Assembly: GCA_944390485.1 (NCBI GenBank)
Contig: CALXPQ010000007.1
Coordinates: 1-64,000, forward strand
From: Veillonellales bacterium
Lineage (GTDB): Bacteria; Bacillota; Negativicutes; Veillonellales; Dialisteraceae
Length of the DNA stretch: 64,000 nt
Direction: 5' to 3'
Position numbers and translations under genes: made by a program. The notes below the pieces were generated by a model. The model worked only from the letters and a program-made list of their open reading frames with translations, was not told where the DNA came from and ran no database searches. Position 1 is the first letter of the stretch; every line of letters begins with the position of its first letter. Shown one piece after another: positions 46,836 to 58,093 of the stretch.

Positions 46836-46946
46836 AGAAATATGGAAGGGCTATTCTTCTAATAATTCCGGCAAAGACTCTGTGGTTTCGACCGCGGGCT
46901 TTATAAAAAATTTATCTAATTTGTATTGTTTGGGAGGATGATAGTA

Positions 46947-48494
46947 ATGATCGATACCAACGACAGCGAATTTCTGAGCAGAATTGAGGACAAATCCCTG
47001 CTTTCCAAAGTCTGCGATGCGAAAACGGCTGCGGCTATGATTCAGCCTGGCGACATCATCGGCATCTCCGGCTTCACGCCCTGCGGCTATCCGAAGATCA
47101 CCATGCATGAACTGGCTGAAAGAATGAAGGAAAACCCCTTCAAGGTCGACGTCTGGACCGGCGCATCCACCGGTTCCCAGATCGATCAGGAGCTGGTCGA
47201 AGCTGACGGCGTGCGTCTCCGCACCCCGTACCAGACGAACGGCACGCTCCGCAAAGCGATCAACGTAGGCCAGCTCGGCTACATCGATCTCCATCTGAGC
47301 CATTCCGCACAGCAGTTCCGCGAAGGCTTCTTCATGAACGCCAAGGGCGAACGCGTCACCGGCCCGGATTTCGCAGTCATCGAAGCCTGCAAGATCACTC
47401 CGGAAGGCAACATCGTTCCGACCACCGCGATCGGCAACAGCCCGGTATTCGTGACCCAGGCGAAGAAAGTCATCATCGAAGTCAACACGACCCAGCCGGT
47501 AGCGCTCGAAGGCATGCACGACATTTACGAAATGCCGAACCCGCCTTTCCGCAAACCGATTCCGATCACCCATGCAGGCGACCGCATCGGCACCCCGTAC
47601 ATCCCGGTCGATCCGGACAAGATCGTCGCTATCGTTCCCTGCGATATGCCTGACGTCACCCGTCCGCTCGCAGCGCTGGACGACGACGCCATCGCCATGG
47701 GCGACAACCTCGTCGATTTCCTGAAGAACGAAGTGAAGCACGGCCGTCTGCCGGAAAACCTGCTGCCGCTCCAGTCCGGCGTAGGCAACGTGGCGAACGC
47801 CGTCATCAACGGCCTCGTCCGCTCCGACTTCATGAACCTCTCCGTTTACACGGAAGTCATCCAGGACGGCATGTTCGACCTGATCGACGCCGGCAAGATC
47901 GACATGATCTCCGGTACGTCCCTGTCCCCGTCCCCGGAAGGCCTGCAGCGCTTCTACAAGAACATTGAAAACTATCGTCAGAAGATCATTCTCCGTCCGG
48001 AAGAAATCTCCAACAACGGCGAAGTCGTACGCCGCATCGGCGTCATCGGCATGAACACCGCTCTGGAAATGGATATCTACGGCCACGTGAACTCCACGCA
48101 TACCAGCGGCACGAAGATGATGAACGGCATCGGCGGTTCCGGCGACTTCGCCCGCAACGCGTACCTGTCCTGCTTCTTCTGCCACAGCACCACGAAGCAC
48201 GGCGACATCTCCGCTGTCGTTCCGATGTGCTCCCATGTGGACCACACCGAACACGACACCCATGTGTTCATTTCCGAACAGGGCGTCGCAGATGTCCGCG
48301 GCCTGACCCCGAAGGAAAGAGCGAAAGTCATCATCAACAACGTCGCTCATCCGGACTACAGAGATCTCCTCATGGATTACTACGAAAGAGCATGCGCTGC
48401 CTGCGGCAACTCCCAGACCCCGCATCTCCTCAAGGAAGCGTTCTCCTTCCATGAAAGACTCGCTGAAACCGGCAGCATGAAGCTGAAGAAATAA
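46947..48494 (+). CDS. Acetyl-CoA hydrolase/transferase family: propionyl-CoA:succinate CoA transferase (inferred)
   Basis: 515 residues, family of Cat1/ScpC/class I CoA transferases. Motifs are GDIIGISGFTPCGYPK, GIGGSGDFARNAYLS (the GxGGxxD region holding the oxyanion loop) and HVFISEQGVADVRGL. Next to methylmalonyl-CoA genes the likely reaction is propionyl-CoA plus succinate to propionate plus succinyl-CoA. GGGAGGA is best spaced for ATG 46947; an ATG 9 bases earlier sits on the site. First gene of the operon. Exact acyl specificity is inferred. Confidence 0.88.
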   Translation: MIDTNDSEFLSRIEDKSLLSKVCDAKTAAAMIQPGDIIGISGFTPCGYPKITMHELAERMKENPFKVDVWTGASTGSQIDQELVEADGVRLRTPYQTNGTLRKAINVGQLGYIDLHLSHSAQQFREGFFMNAKGERVTGPDFAVIEACKITPEGNIVPTTAIGNSPVFVTQAKKVIIEVNTTQPVALEGMHDIYEMPNPPFRKPIPITHAGDRIGTPYIPVDPDKIVAIVPCDMPDVTRPLAALDDDAIAMGDNLVDFLKNEVKHGRLPENLLPLQSGVGNVANAVINGLVRSDFMNLSVYTEVIQDGMFDLIDAGKIDMISGTSLSPSPEGLQRFYKNIENYRQKIILRPEEISNNGEVVRRIGVIGMNTALEMDIYGHVNSTHTSGTKMMNGIGGSGDFARNAYLSCFFCHSTTKHGDISAVVPMCSHVDHTEHDTHVFISEQGVADVRGLTPKERAKVIINNVAHPDYRDLLMDYYERACAACGNSQTPHLLKEAFSFHERLAETGSMKLKK

Positions 48495-48719
48495 TCGGTT
48501 TCTCAATATCTGCTGATTCACTGCCTCTGGCAGTCAATCATATATAGCATCCAAAGGGCCCTGCCGCCGTGTGGAAGCGCAAGCGGTGCGGCGGCTGGAG
48601 ATCCCCTGGGATCTATGCTTTGGAGCATTCGGAAGAACTGAGAATTAGAAGACAGGAAATGCGCAGTTCTCTTTGGCTGCTGAAGCTCCGGTATCAATTT
48701 TTAGGAGGAAGATGAACTT
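48495..48719 (+). other. Structured intercistronic region
   Basis: 225 bases without a gene. It holds a long imperfect hairpin: GCATCCAAAG (about 48548) faces CTTTGGAGCAT (about 48621), enclosing a GCCGCCG/CGGCGGC stem. There is no terminator T tract. It may set mRNA stability between the CoA-transferase and mutase cistrons. Confidence 0.5.
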
Positions 48720-50366
48720 ATGGCAAATGAATCCCTGAAAGCCAAACTCGAAAAGTACGAGGCAGATTGCAAAAAGGCTGAAGAAAAGTTCCCGGAAAGA
48801 GTAGGACTGAAACACAAGAAAGTCTACACTCCTCTCGATCTCGAAGGTTTCGACTATGAAACCGAACTGGGCCTCCCGGGCGAATATCCTTACACCCGTG
48901 GCGTACAGCCGACCATGTACCGCAGCCGTTTCTGGACCATGCGTATGTACGCTGGCTTCGCAACCGCTGAAGAATCCAACAAACGCTATCGCTACCTGAT
49001 CGCTAACGGCGGCACCGGCCTCTCCGTTGCATTCGACCTCCCGACTCAGATCGGCTATGACTCTGACGACGTTATGGCTCAGGGCGAAATCGGCAAAGTA
49101 GGCGTTGCTATCGACACCCTGAAGGATATGGAAATCCTCTTCGATCAGATCGATCTCTCCAAGGTTTCCACCTCCATGACCATCAACGCTTCTGCATCCG
49201 TACTGCTCGCTATGTACATTGCAGTCGCTGAAAAACAGGGCGTACCGGCATCTGCTCTGCGCGGCACCATTCAGAACGATATCCTGAAAGAATACTCCGC
49301 ACGCGGCACCTACATTTTCCCGGTTAAACCGTCCATGCGTCTGATCACCAACATTTTCGAATACTGCTCCAAGAACGTACCGAAGTGGAACACCATCTCC
49401 ATTTCCGGCTACCACATCCGTGAAGCAGGCTCCACCGCTGCACAGGAAGTTGCATTCACCATCGCTGACGGCATCGCTTACATCGAAGCGGCTCTGAAAG
49501 CTGGCATGAAGATCGACGACTTCGCAGGCCGTCTGTCCTTCTTCTGGAACGCTCACAACAACGTCCTCGAAGAAGTTGCTAAGTTCCGTGCATCCCGTCG
49601 TCTGTGGGCCCGCATCCTGAAAGAACGTTTCGGCGCTCAGAATGCGAAATCCATGAAGCTGCGCTTCCACACCCAGACCGCAGGCTCCATGCTGACCGCT
49701 CAGCAGCCGAACAACAACATCGTTCGTGTAGCTCTCCAGGCAGCGGCAGCAGTCATGGGCGGCACCCAGTCCCTGCACACCAACTCCCGCGACGAAGCAC
49801 TCGCTCTGCCGACCACGGAATCCGTAACGATCGCTCTGCGCACTCAGCAGATCATCGCTTATGAATCCGGCCTGGCTGACGTAGTCGATCCGCTCGGCGG
49901 CTCCTACTATGTAGAAGCGATGACCAACGCTATCGAAAAAGAAGCGATGGAATACATCAAGAAGATCGACGAAATGGGCGGCGCTGTCGAAGCAATCGAA
50001 AAAGGCTACATCCAGAAGGAAATTCAGGATTCCGCTTATGCTTGGCAGATGGCTGTTGAATCCGGCGAAAAGACCATTGTCGGCGTCAACAAGTTCCAGC
50101 AGGAAGAAAAACCGGTTGAAGGCCTGCTCCGCGTAGACGCTTCCGCTGGCGAATTCCAGAAGAAGAAACTCGCTCAGGTCAAAGCGGAACGTGACAACGC
50201 GAAAGTCGCTGAAGAACTGGCTAAACTCGAAAAGGCTGCTGCTGATGAAAGCGTCAACCTCATGCCGGTTATCCTCGACTGCGTACGTGCTTACTGCTCC
50301 CTCGGCGAAATCTGCGGCGTACTCCGCAAGGTATTCGGCGAATACAAACCGCATGTAACGCTCTAA
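48720..50366 (+). CDS. Methylmalonyl-CoA mutase, large (substrate-binding) subunit
   Basis: 548 residues. The TIM-barrel part of a B12-dependent mutase, lacking the C-terminal cobalamin domain, which is the separate gene 33 bases downstream. Signatures are [43 protein letters not shown], and [15 protein letters not shown]. It interconverts succinyl-CoA and (R)-methylmalonyl-CoA. Codon use is clearly richer in GCT, GTA and GTT than in most of the window, as expected for a highly expressed gene. AGGAGGA precedes the ATG. Confidence 0.93.
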   Translation: MANESLKAKLEKYEADCKKAEEKFPERVGLKHKKVYTPLDLEGFDYETELGLPGEYPYTRGVQPTMYRSRFWTMRMYAGFATAEESNKRYRYLIANGGTGLSVAFDLPTQIGYDSDDVMAQGEIGKVGVAIDTLKDMEILFDQIDLSKVSTSMTINASASVLLAMYIAVAEKQGVPASALRGTIQNDILKEYSARGTYIFPVKPSMRLITNIFEYCSKNVPKWNTISISGYHIREAGSTAAQEVAFTIADGIAYIEAALKAGMKIDDFAGRLSFFWNAHNNVLEEVAKFRASRRLWARILKERFGAQNAKSMKLRFHTQTAGSMLTAQQPNNNIVRVALQAAAAVMGGTQSLHTNSRDEALALPTTESVTIALRTQQIIAYESGLADVVDPLGGSYYVEAMTNAIEKEAMEYIKKIDEMGGAVEAIEKGYIQKEIQDSAYAWQMAVESGEKTIVGVNKFQQEEKPVEGLLRVDASAGEFQKKKLAQVKAERDNAKVAEELAKLEKAAADESVNLMPVILDCVRAYCSLGEICGVLRKVFGEYKPHVTL

Positions 50367-50398
50367 TTTAGAGATCATCTTTCTGGAGGTAATCAACA

Positions 50399-50791
50399 AT
50401 GGCAGATAAGAAAATCAGAGTTCTCGTTGCAAAACCGGGCCTCGACGGACATGACCGCGGCGCGAAAGTCGTAGCTCGTGCTCTCCGTGATGCAGGCATG
50501 GAAGTTATTTACACCGGCCTTCGTCAGACCGTTGATCAGATCGTCGAAGCAGCTGACTCCGAAGACGTTGATGTTGTAGCACTGTCCCTTCTGTCCGGCG
50601 CTCACAACACCCTCTTCCCGGAAGTTGTTGAAGGCCTGAAGAAGAAAGGCATGAATGACGTCCTCGTTATCGGCGGCGGCGTTATCCCGGCTGCTGATAT
50701 CCCCGGCCTCGAAGCGGCAGGCGTGAAAGCAATCTTCACCCCTGGCACCCCGACCAAGGACATCATCGACTTCATCAAAGCTAACGTCTGA
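50399..50791 (+). CDS. Methylmalonyl-CoA mutase, cobalamin-binding subunit
   Basis: 130 residues. B12-binding fold with the lower-ligand motif DxHxxG (D16, H18, G21 in [10 protein letters not shown]), [10 protein letters not shown] and [13 protein letters not shown]. Forms the active mutase with the preceding subunit. TCTGGAGGT precedes the ATG. Confidence 0.94.
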   Translation: MADKKIRVLVAKPGLDGHDRGAKVVARALRDAGMEVIYTGLRQTVDQIVEAADSEDVDVVALSLLSGAHNTLFPEVVEGLKKKGMNDVLVIGGGVIPAADIPGLEAAGVKAIFTPGTPTKDIIDFIKANV

Positions 50792-50888
50792 TTCTTAAGT
50801 CGGATCTGAGCTTTTAGCAAGTGGCGGGGCTGCCCTCGCGGCGGCCCCGTATCACTACTTTTACTCTTATGTAAAGGCGGTACCATCC

Positions 50889-51827
<939 letters not shown>

Positions 51828-51845
51828 TTCAAAGGAGGAATTATT

Positions 51846-52289
51846 ATGGCATTCAAAGTTTTGTGCGTAGATCATGTCGGCATCGCAGTCAGCGACCTCG
51901 CTGGCAAAAAACAGATGATGAAAGACGTACTCGGCCTGGATCCGTATCTTCCGGATGAAACGGTTGAAGATCAGCACGTAACCACCAGCTTCTTCAAACC
52001 GTCCACCCAGAGCGAAGCCTGCGAACTCGAATTCCTGGGCTCCACCACGGAAGACGGCCCGATTGCACGCTTCATCGCCAAGAACGGCGGCCGCGACGGC
52101 TATCAGCATGTGGCTCTCCGCGTAGATGACATCACCGCTGCCCTGACCGAACTCCAGGAAAAAGGCGTAGCGCTGATCGACAAGAAATGGCGTGTCGGTG
52201 CTGGCGGCTGCCACATCGCTTTCATCCATCCGAAAGCAACCGGCGTTCTCATCGAACTGACCGAACGTCAGGGAGGCCCGTCTTTCTAA
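51846..52289 (+). CDS. mce: Methylmalonyl-CoA epimerase
   Basis: 147 residues. Vicinal-oxygen-chelate fold; metal ligands are in VDHVGIAVSDL, the GYQHVALRVDD segment and the late VLIELTE glutamate. It converts (R)- to (S)-methylmalonyl-CoA for the decarboxylase. AAAGGAGG precedes the ATG, 18 bases after meaB. Confidence 0.93.
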   Translation: MAFKVLCVDHVGIAVSDLAGKKQMMKDVLGLDPYLPDETVEDQHVTTSFFKPSTQSEACELEFLGSTTEDGPIARFIAKNGGRDGYQHVALRVDDITAALTELQEKGVALIDKKWRVGAGGCHIAFIHPKATGVLIELTERQGGPSF

Positions 52290-52389
52290 TCTCCGCTGAA
52301 AGCAGACCGATTGGGAATATGCTATAAACCCTGCCGCCATCGACAGGGTTTACCCCTATGGGGGTATCAGATATTTTGGAGGTGTAAGA
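52290..52389 (+). other. Intercistronic double hairpin
   Basis: AAACCCTG/CAGGGTTT (about 52327-52352) and ACCCCTATGGGGGT (52352-52365) lie between mce and mmdA. There is no T tract, so probably a stability element rather than a terminator. Confidence 0.5.
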
Positions 52390-53919
52390 ATGTATTCTGT
52401 TGAAGCAAGAATTGAACTTCTCCACAAGAACCTCGAACACGTCGAGGCTATGGGCGGGGAAAAACGTGTTGCAAAACAGCACGAAAAAGGCAAGCTGACC
52501 GCTCGCGAAAGACTCGATCTCCTTTTCGATAAAGGTTCTTTCGTAGAAGTTGATGCTTTCGTTAAATCCCGTTGCCACAACTTCGGCCAGGAGAAGAAAG
52601 ATCTCCCGGGCGAAGGCGTAGTCACCGGCTACGGCACCATCGACGGCAGACTGGTATTCGCATTCGCTCAGGACTTCACCGTTGAAGGCGGCTCCCTCGG
52701 CGAAATGCACGCAGCCAAGATCGTTCACGTACAGGAACTGGCTCTGAAAGTCGGCGCTCCGTGCGTAGGCCTGAACGATTCCGGCGGCGCTCGTATCCAG
52801 GAAGCAGTAGATGCGCTCTCCGGCTACGGCAAGATTTTCTGGAACAACACCATTTCCTCCGGCGTCATCCCGCAGATCTCCGCGATCATGGGACCGTCCG
52901 CAGGCGGCGCGGTATACTCCCCGGCTCTGACCGACTTCATCTACATGGTGAACGGCACCAGCCAGATGTTCCTCACCGGCCCGGCAGTCGTTAAGTCTGT
53001 CACCGGCGAAGTCATCACGGCAGAAGCACTCGGCGGCGCAAAGACCCACAACACCATCTCCGGCGTTGCGCAGTTCCAGGCAGCTAACGATGAAGACTGC
53101 ATCAAACAGATTCGCTATCTCCTCAGTTTCCTGCCGAGCAACAACATGGAAGATGCTCCGGTTGTTGAAACCACGGACGATCCGACCCGTACCGATGAAA
53201 AACTGAACACCCTTATGCCTGACAACCCGAATGCTCCGTACAACATGTACGACATCATCAAATCCGTTGTCGATAATGGTGAATACTACGATGTAGCCAA
53301 AGACTGGGCTAAGAACATCATCACCTGCTTCGCACGCATGGACGGCCAGACCGTCGGCATCATTGCGAACCAGCCGTCCTTCATGGCAGGCTGCCTCGAC
53401 TACAATGCATCCGATAAAGCGGCCCGCTTCATCCGCTTCTGCGACTGCTTCAACATTCCGCTGCTGAACATCGTCGACGTTCCTGGCTTCCTGCCTGGCA
53501 AACAGCAGGAATATGCAGGCGTCATCCGTCACGGCGCGAAGATGCTGTTCGCATACTGCGAAGCTACCGTTCCGAAGGTGACCCTCATTGTCCGCAAAGC
53601 ATACGGCGGTTCCTACATCGCTATGTGCTCTCGTGAACAGGGCGCTGACCAGGTATTCGCATGGCCGACCGCAGAAATCGCTGTCATGGGCCCGGCGGGT
53701 GCTGCCAACATCATCTTCAAGAAGGATCCCGAAAAAGAGAAACGCACTGAAGAATATGTTGAAGAATTCGCTACTCCTTACAAAGCAGCTGAACGCGGCT
53801 ATGTTGATGCGGTCATTGAACCGAAGGATTCCCGTCCGTACATCATCAATGCTCTGTCTATGCTCGCAAGCAAGAGAGAACTTCATCCGGCCAAGAAACA
53901 CGGCAATATTCCGCTGTAA
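52390..53919 (+). CDS. mmdA: Methylmalonyl-CoA decarboxylase alpha subunit (carboxyltransferase)
   Basis: 509 residues. Acyl-CoA carboxyltransferase fold; GLNDSGGARIQEAVDALSGYG and GPSAGGAVYSPAL form the first oxyanion hole, VPGFLPG and KAYGGSYIAM the second. It moves CO2 from (S)-methylmalonyl-CoA to the biotin of the gamma subunit. TTGGAGGTG precedes the ATG. The downstream delta and biotin subunits distinguish a decarboxylase from a propionyl-CoA carboxylase. Confidence 0.92.
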   Translation: MYSVEARIELLHKNLEHVEAMGGEKRVAKQHEKGKLTARERLDLLFDKGSFVEVDAFVKSRCHNFGQEKKDLPGEGVVTGYGTIDGRLVFAFAQDFTVEGGSLGEMHAAKIVHVQELALKVGAPCVGLNDSGGARIQEAVDALSGYGKIFWNNTISSGVIPQISAIMGPSAGGAVYSPALTDFIYMVNGTSQMFLTGPAVVKSVTGEVITAEALGGAKTHNTISGVAQFQAANDEDCIKQIRYLLSFLPSNNMEDAPVVETTDDPTRTDEKLNTLMPDNPNAPYNMYDIIKSVVDNGEYYDVAKDWAKNIITCFARMDGQTVGIIANQPSFMAGCLDYNASDKAARFIRFCDCFNIPLLNIVDVPGFLPGKQQEYAGVIRHGAKMLFAYCEATVPKVTLIVRKAYGGSYIAMCSREQGADQVFAWPTAEIAVMGPAGAANIIFKKDPEKEKRTEEYVEEFATPYKAAERGYVDAVIEPKDSRPYIINALSMLASKRELHPAKKHGNIPL

Positions 53920-53966
53920 TCTGAAGACCGCTTGAATACAACAATATTTAGAAAGGATGGGGACAG

Positions 53967-54296
53967 ATGGATATCTTAGTTTACATTACCGGCTTTACCG
54001 CGATCGTTGCAGTAATCTGCCTCGTAATGTTGATGAACCTGCGTTCCGCTGTCGCTCCTGCCGAAGGTGGATCTGCTCCTGCTAAAGCAGCTGCTCCTGC
54101 TCGGGCAGCAGCACCGGCCGCAGCTCCCGCACCGGCCGCAGCTCCCGCTGCCGCTGACAATGGCGCTATTGTTGCAGCCATCGCTGCAGCGATTGCCTGC
54201 ATGGGCGGCGGCGAAGTAGTGTCCATTCGCCTTGCTCAGAAGAACAATGGTTGGACTACTGCAGCACGCATCGCTGGTGTGCAGCAGAACTTCTGA
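53967..54296 (+). CDS. mmdD: Methylmalonyl-CoA decarboxylase delta subunit (OadG-like)
   Basis: 109 residues. One N-terminal membrane helix (residues 4-25), an Ala/Pro linker and a C-terminal segment NNGWTTAARIAG typical of OadG/MmdD. It anchors and assembles the alpha subunit on the membrane complex. Confidence 0.85.
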   Translation: MDILVYITGFTAIVAVICLVMLMNLRSAVAPAEGGSAPAKAAAPARAAAPAAAPAPAAAPAAADNGAIVAAIAAAIACMGGGEVVSIRLAQKNNGWTTAARIAGVQQNF

Positions 54297-54334
54297 TTTC
54301 AACATCAGAAATATAAATCTTAGGAGGAAAGACA

Positions 54335-54757
54335 ATGAGAAAATTTACTGTAACGGTTAATGGCGTAGCTTACAATGTAGAAGTTAACGAAGGCGCAGCA
54401 GCAGCAGCTCCGGCAGCAGCACCGGCTCCGGTAGCAGCAGCTCCGGCTCCGGCTCCGGCTCCGGCGGCAGCTCCGGCTCCCGCTCCGGCACCGGCAGCAG
54501 CTCCGGCACCGGCTCCGGCAGCAGCAGCTCCGGTAGCAGCTGGCGAAACCTCTGTTGATTCCCCGATGCCGGGCAAGATCACCAGCATCTCCAAGAAAGT
54601 CGGCGACGCAGTCAACGAAGGCGACGAAGTCATGGTTCTCGAAGCTATGAAGATGGGTAACCCGATCATGGCTCCGTGCAGCGGCACGATCAAATCCATC
54701 GCTGTAACCATGGGCCAGTCCGTACAGGGCGGCGATCAGCTCTTCGTTGTTGGCTGA
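54335..54757 (+). CDS. mmdC: Methylmalonyl-CoA decarboxylase biotin-carrier (gamma) subunit
   Basis: 140 residues. Ala/Pro repeat linker at about 21-69, then a biotinyl domain with the biotin lysine K106 in EAMKMGNP. Carries CO2 from the alpha subunit to the membrane beta subunit. The low-complexity linker DNA (CCGGCxCCGGCT) is internally repetitive. Last gene of the operon. Confidence 0.93.
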   Translation: MRKFTVTVNGVAYNVEVNEGAAAAAPAAAPAPVAAAPAPAPAPAAAPAPAPAPAAAPAPAPAAAAPVAAGETSVDSPMPGKITSISKKVGDAVNEGDEVMVLEAMKMGNPIMAPCSGTIKSIAVTMGQSVQGGDQLFVVG

Positions 54758-54770
54758 TTCTTACAGACAG

Positions 54771-54797
54771 AAAGCAGTGCTTCGGCACTGCTTTTTT
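54771..54797 (+). terminator. Intrinsic terminator of the propionate operon
   Basis: AAGCAGTGC/GCACTGCTT stem, TTCG loop, T6. The following stretch to 55158 is purine-rich with no gene I can support; TGA-TACAAT near 55094-55102 is a likely -10 for the next gene. Confidence 0.9.
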
Positions 54798-55158
54798 GTT
54801 TGCCGTTTTTCATGAGCGATCAGAAAGGGGCTGGGAAAGAAAATCCCGGGGAGTCCGGCTGATGGGCGGCAGAGGAAAGCCTTTCCCCGCATAAGGCGGG
54901 ATAGGGAGGCCGGCCGGTAAGAAGAGCGGCTTTTCAAATGAAGGGGCAGGGGATAGAGAGTGAATGGGAATAGAGAGAAAGGGAAAAGAGAAGGCCGAGA
55001 GCCGGACAAACGGCAGGCAGTGAAACGGAGACGGACAATGAGCCCACGGCACTCCCGCGCAGGAACAGGCAGAGAGACTTTCCCTTTGCCTTCTGATACA
55101 ATAAGGGAAAAGAGGCGAGATCCTGTGGGGAAACCAGGGATCGGGAAAGAGGTGTCTC

Positions 55159-57978
55159 ATGAATCTGCTGAATCAATGCCAGCTCTGGACGGACCGGGGC
55201 GAAGACTGGAGAATCGTGGAGGCCGTGGAGGGCATCCCGGAAGCGGAGCGTACGCCTGAGCTGGTGAGCGAACTGGCGCGGGCGTACAACAATCTGGCCA
55301 ATGGCGACCGGACGCTCTACGAGCGGGCGCTGTCCCTGCTGCTGCCGCTGGAAGAGACGCTGAAGGACGATTACCGCTGGAATTTCCGCGTGGGTTACGC
55401 CTATTATTATCTTGATGAAGAAGGACCGGCGCTCCGCCATTTCCGGAAAGCGCTCGCCGCGCGGCCCGGCGACGAAGAGGCGGGCCGGTTTGTCCGCGAC
55501 TGCGGGCGGCGGCTCGTGGCGCCTCTTTTCGAGCGGCCCTTCCGTACGCGCGTGCGGGACATGTGGACGGATTTCCAGTCCCGCGAGGCGGACCTGCGGG
55601 CGCTCATCGACCGGCGCGGGGAGTCGGTCGCCGCAGAGGAACTTCTGAAGCTCGCCGCGTCGATTCTGGATCAGGCGATCCGCGGCGCGGCTTTCGCGGC
55701 GGGAAAAGACGGAGATCAGTACGTGCTGACGCTGTCTCCGGAAGGCGACCCGGTACAGCTCTGGAAAATCCTGTATGCGCTCCGTCAGGCACCGGAAGCT
55801 CTGCGCCCGCTGTGGCGTCTGGAAGCGGGCCTTCCCCGGAAGGACGGGGAGCTCCGTCTGGACAGGCAGGCCGTGCCGGGCGATGCGGCCTCCGTGCAGT
55901 GGGAGCGGACGGAGCGCGGGATTCATTTCCGTCTGTACGCGCCCGTGCTGGCGGGGAGAATGCCGGACGCGGCGCAGGCGGCGGGCGCGCTGCTTCTGTA
56001 TCAGGCGCTGGGAGAAGTGGCGGCGATGCGCCTCATGGACGGGCTGGATGTATTGTCCGCGCCGCCGGAAGGGGAGGCCATGCCGCTGTCCCGGCTGGCC
56101 GGCGCACTTCGTGAGGAGGGGGAGGACCTTTCGCCGGATGGGGAAGCGTGTCTTGCGGCGCGCGCACAGGCCTACGGCGGTCATCCCATCCGGGACCGGG
56201 ACACGGACTGGCGGCTCGATGTGACGGAGGGACACACGCGCTGTCCGGAAGCGGCGGCGGGCTACCTCTCCGGTGACGACCGCACCGTGGACGCGTTTCA
56301 TCGGGACGGCATCGCGGCGGGATTCTTCGTGTGGCGGCCCGAGGACTGCCCGGCCGCGTACCGCACGGCAGAGAAAGTGCGCCGCGCGCTGGCGGCGTAT
56401 GTGACGGAGAAGGCCGGGCCGGAGGCCGTCACGTGGACCGGCTGGGCGGACGGTCTCTACGCGGGGTATCTGGACTGTCTCGCCTGGGACCCGGAGCCGG
56501 TGCTCGATGCGGCGGAGGCCTTTTTCCGGCGGGAAGGATTCCGGCAGGGCGCTTTCCACACCTTCCGCCGCCGCGTGCCGACCGCGTATTTCCTGAAAGA
56601 GGCGGAGGCAATCGCGCCGGCTGCTCCGCGGAGGGCGATCCTGACGGAAGACGTGACGGAGCAGCTGCAGGCCTGTGTGGAGGAAACGGGCGGCTATTTC
56701 GCCCGCATGTTCCAGCTCCTGCAGGCCTGGCTCGTGAAAGGCATTTCCGAAGGGCGCTTCACGGAAGCGGAGGCGCGGGCCGACCGGGACACGGCGCTGT
56801 GGTACGCCTACGCCTGCTGCAATCTGGGCGATTATGAATGGTATTACCGCGCGGCGCAGTGGATGCCTGACTCGGAAGCGCAGGCGGCGGGCTGCGGCAT
56901 GTGGTACTACCGCTACTCCGTGGCGCTCATGGGCTGCGGACGGCTCGAAGAGGCGCGGACCTACGCGGAGCGGGGCACCCGGGAAGAGCCCGATTACCCG
57001 TGGATCTGGCTGCAGGCGGCGAAACTGCGGAGCCACTTCGGAGACCGGGCGGGCGCGCTCGAAGCGGTGGAGCGGGGTCTCTTCCTCGTACCGGGTGATT
57101 ACGAATTCCGCACGCTCCGGGCGGAGATCCTCCGCGGGGCCTCCCTCGAAGAGATGGAGTACCACTGGATCGACCCGGACAGCGACAAGGTCCTGCAGGA
57201 CGGGCTCGATGAAGGCGCGGACGAGAAGCTCCGGGCTCTCTCGTGTCTCACCACCGACGAGGCGGCCCTGCGGGAGATCTGCGCGCTCTTCCCGGCGGAA
57301 GACGCCGAATGGGACGCGCCGTACTGCCGGTTTTTCTGCAAAGTCGCCGGGCATCCCGTCGATCTGGTCTTCTGCATGAACCGGGCGGGCCTGTCGAAAC
57401 TGAAAATCGGCTGGCTGCGGCGGCTCCGGGAGGAAATGGACAGCGGGAAATGGCTCACCCGGTCCTGCGAGGGCGGCGACGAAGGCCTGCTCTCCGCGGT
57501 CATCGTGGGCCTCGACTACGGCGTGCGCCTGCGGTACATCCCCAGCAGGGGCGACGCGGTCTTCGACGCATCCCCGGACGGCACGCCCCGGAAAGCCGGA
57601 GAGACGGACGGAGACGGGAGCGCGGCGGTGCTCCTCCGCGGCAGGGCCTGGGATCAGGACGCGGTGGTGCGCGCGCTCGGCGCGGCGGGATTCGATGCGG
57701 AGGCCGACGGAGACGATGCGGTGATGGCCTCGGCAGGCGGCCTGACGGCCGTGCTCTGTTTCTATCCCCGGCCGTACGGGACCGCGGGCCTGCCGGCGCA
57801 CCGGTCGCACGTGACGGCGGCCGTCGTGGGCAGCGGAGAGCCGGGCGCGGCGCGGCGCCTCCTCATGACGGCAGTCCTCGCCTGCGCGGTCCTGCCGGAT
57901 GCAGCGGCCGTCCTCACCGGCGGCGTCTGCCTCACGCCGGAGGCCTACCGGGCGCAGGCGGACAATACCAATTTCTGA
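55159..57978 (+). CDS. Large TPR-repeat protein of unknown function, DUF4261-like C terminus
   Basis: 939 residues, no signal peptide. The start (WTDRGEDWRIVEAVEGIPEAERTPELVSELARAYNNLA) and the ALRHFRKALAARPGD unit are tetratricopeptide-like. A second TPR-like block is near residues 575-650 (YYRYSVALMGCGRLEEARTYAERGT). The last 120 residues (AVLLRGRAWDQDAVVRALGAAGFDAE to GGVCLTPEAY) resemble DUF4261; this is from memory of the family pattern. Probably a cytoplasmic scaffold. AAAGAGGTG precedes the ATG. Monocistronic. Confidence 0.75.
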   Translation: MNLLNQCQLWTDRGEDWRIVEAVEGIPEAERTPELVSELARAYNNLANGDRTLYERALSLLLPLEETLKDDYRWNFRVGYAYYYLDEEGPALRHFRKALAARPGDEEAGRFVRDCGRRLVAPLFERPFRTRVRDMWTDFQSREADLRALIDRRGESVAAEELLKLAASILDQAIRGAAFAAGKDGDQYVLTLSPEGDPVQLWKILYALRQAPEALRPLWRLEAGLPRKDGELRLDRQAVPGDAASVQWERTERGIHFRLYAPVLAGRMPDAAQAAGALLLYQALGEVAAMRLMDGLDVLSAPPEGEAMPLSRLAGALREEGEDLSPDGEACLAARAQAYGGHPIRDRDTDWRLDVTEGHTRCPEAAAGYLSGDDRTVDAFHRDGIAAGFFVWRPEDCPAAYRTAEKVRRALAAYVTEKAGPEAVTWTGWADGLYAGYLDCLAWDPEPVLDAAEAFFRREGFRQGAFHTFRRRVPTAYFLKEAEAIAPAAPRRAILTEDVTEQLQACVEETGGYFARMFQLLQAWLVKGISEGRFTEAEARADRDTALWYAYACCNLGDYEWYYRAAQWMPDSEAQAAGCGMWYYRYSVALMGCGRLEEARTYAERGTREEPDYPWIWLQAAKLRSHFGDRAGALEAVERGLFLVPGDYEFRTLRAEILRGASLEEMEYHWIDPDSDKVLQDGLDEGADEKLRALSCLTTDEAALREICALFPAEDAEWDAPYCRFFCKVAGHPVDLVFCMNRAGLSKLKIGWLRRLREEMDSGKWLTRSCEGGDEGLLSAVIVGLDYGVRLRYIPSRGDAVFDASPDGTPRKAGETDGDGSAAVLLRGRAWDQDAVVRALGAAGFDAEADGDDAVMASAGGLTAVLCFYPRPYGTAGLPAHRSHVTAAVVGSGEPGAARRLLMTAVLACAVLPDAAAVLTGGVCLTPEAYRAQADNTNF

Positions 57979-58008
57979 AAAGGCGGCGCTTCGGCGCTGT
58001 CTTTTTTT
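57979..58008 (+). terminator. Intrinsic terminator
   Basis: AGGCGGCGC/GCGCTGTCT-type stem, TTCG loop, T7. Confidence 0.75.
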
Positions 58009-58093
58009 CGCGGGCGGCGGGATTTCTAATGGATTTCTCAAAACAAATTGACAGCCCCCGGAGCGCATGCTACAATGGAAAAAACCAATACAG

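Noticed and set aside
52390..54757. Propionyl-CoA carboxylase instead of decarboxylase
   Set aside because: No biotin carboxylase gene is present, while an OadG-like delta subunit is, which points to the decarboxylase.
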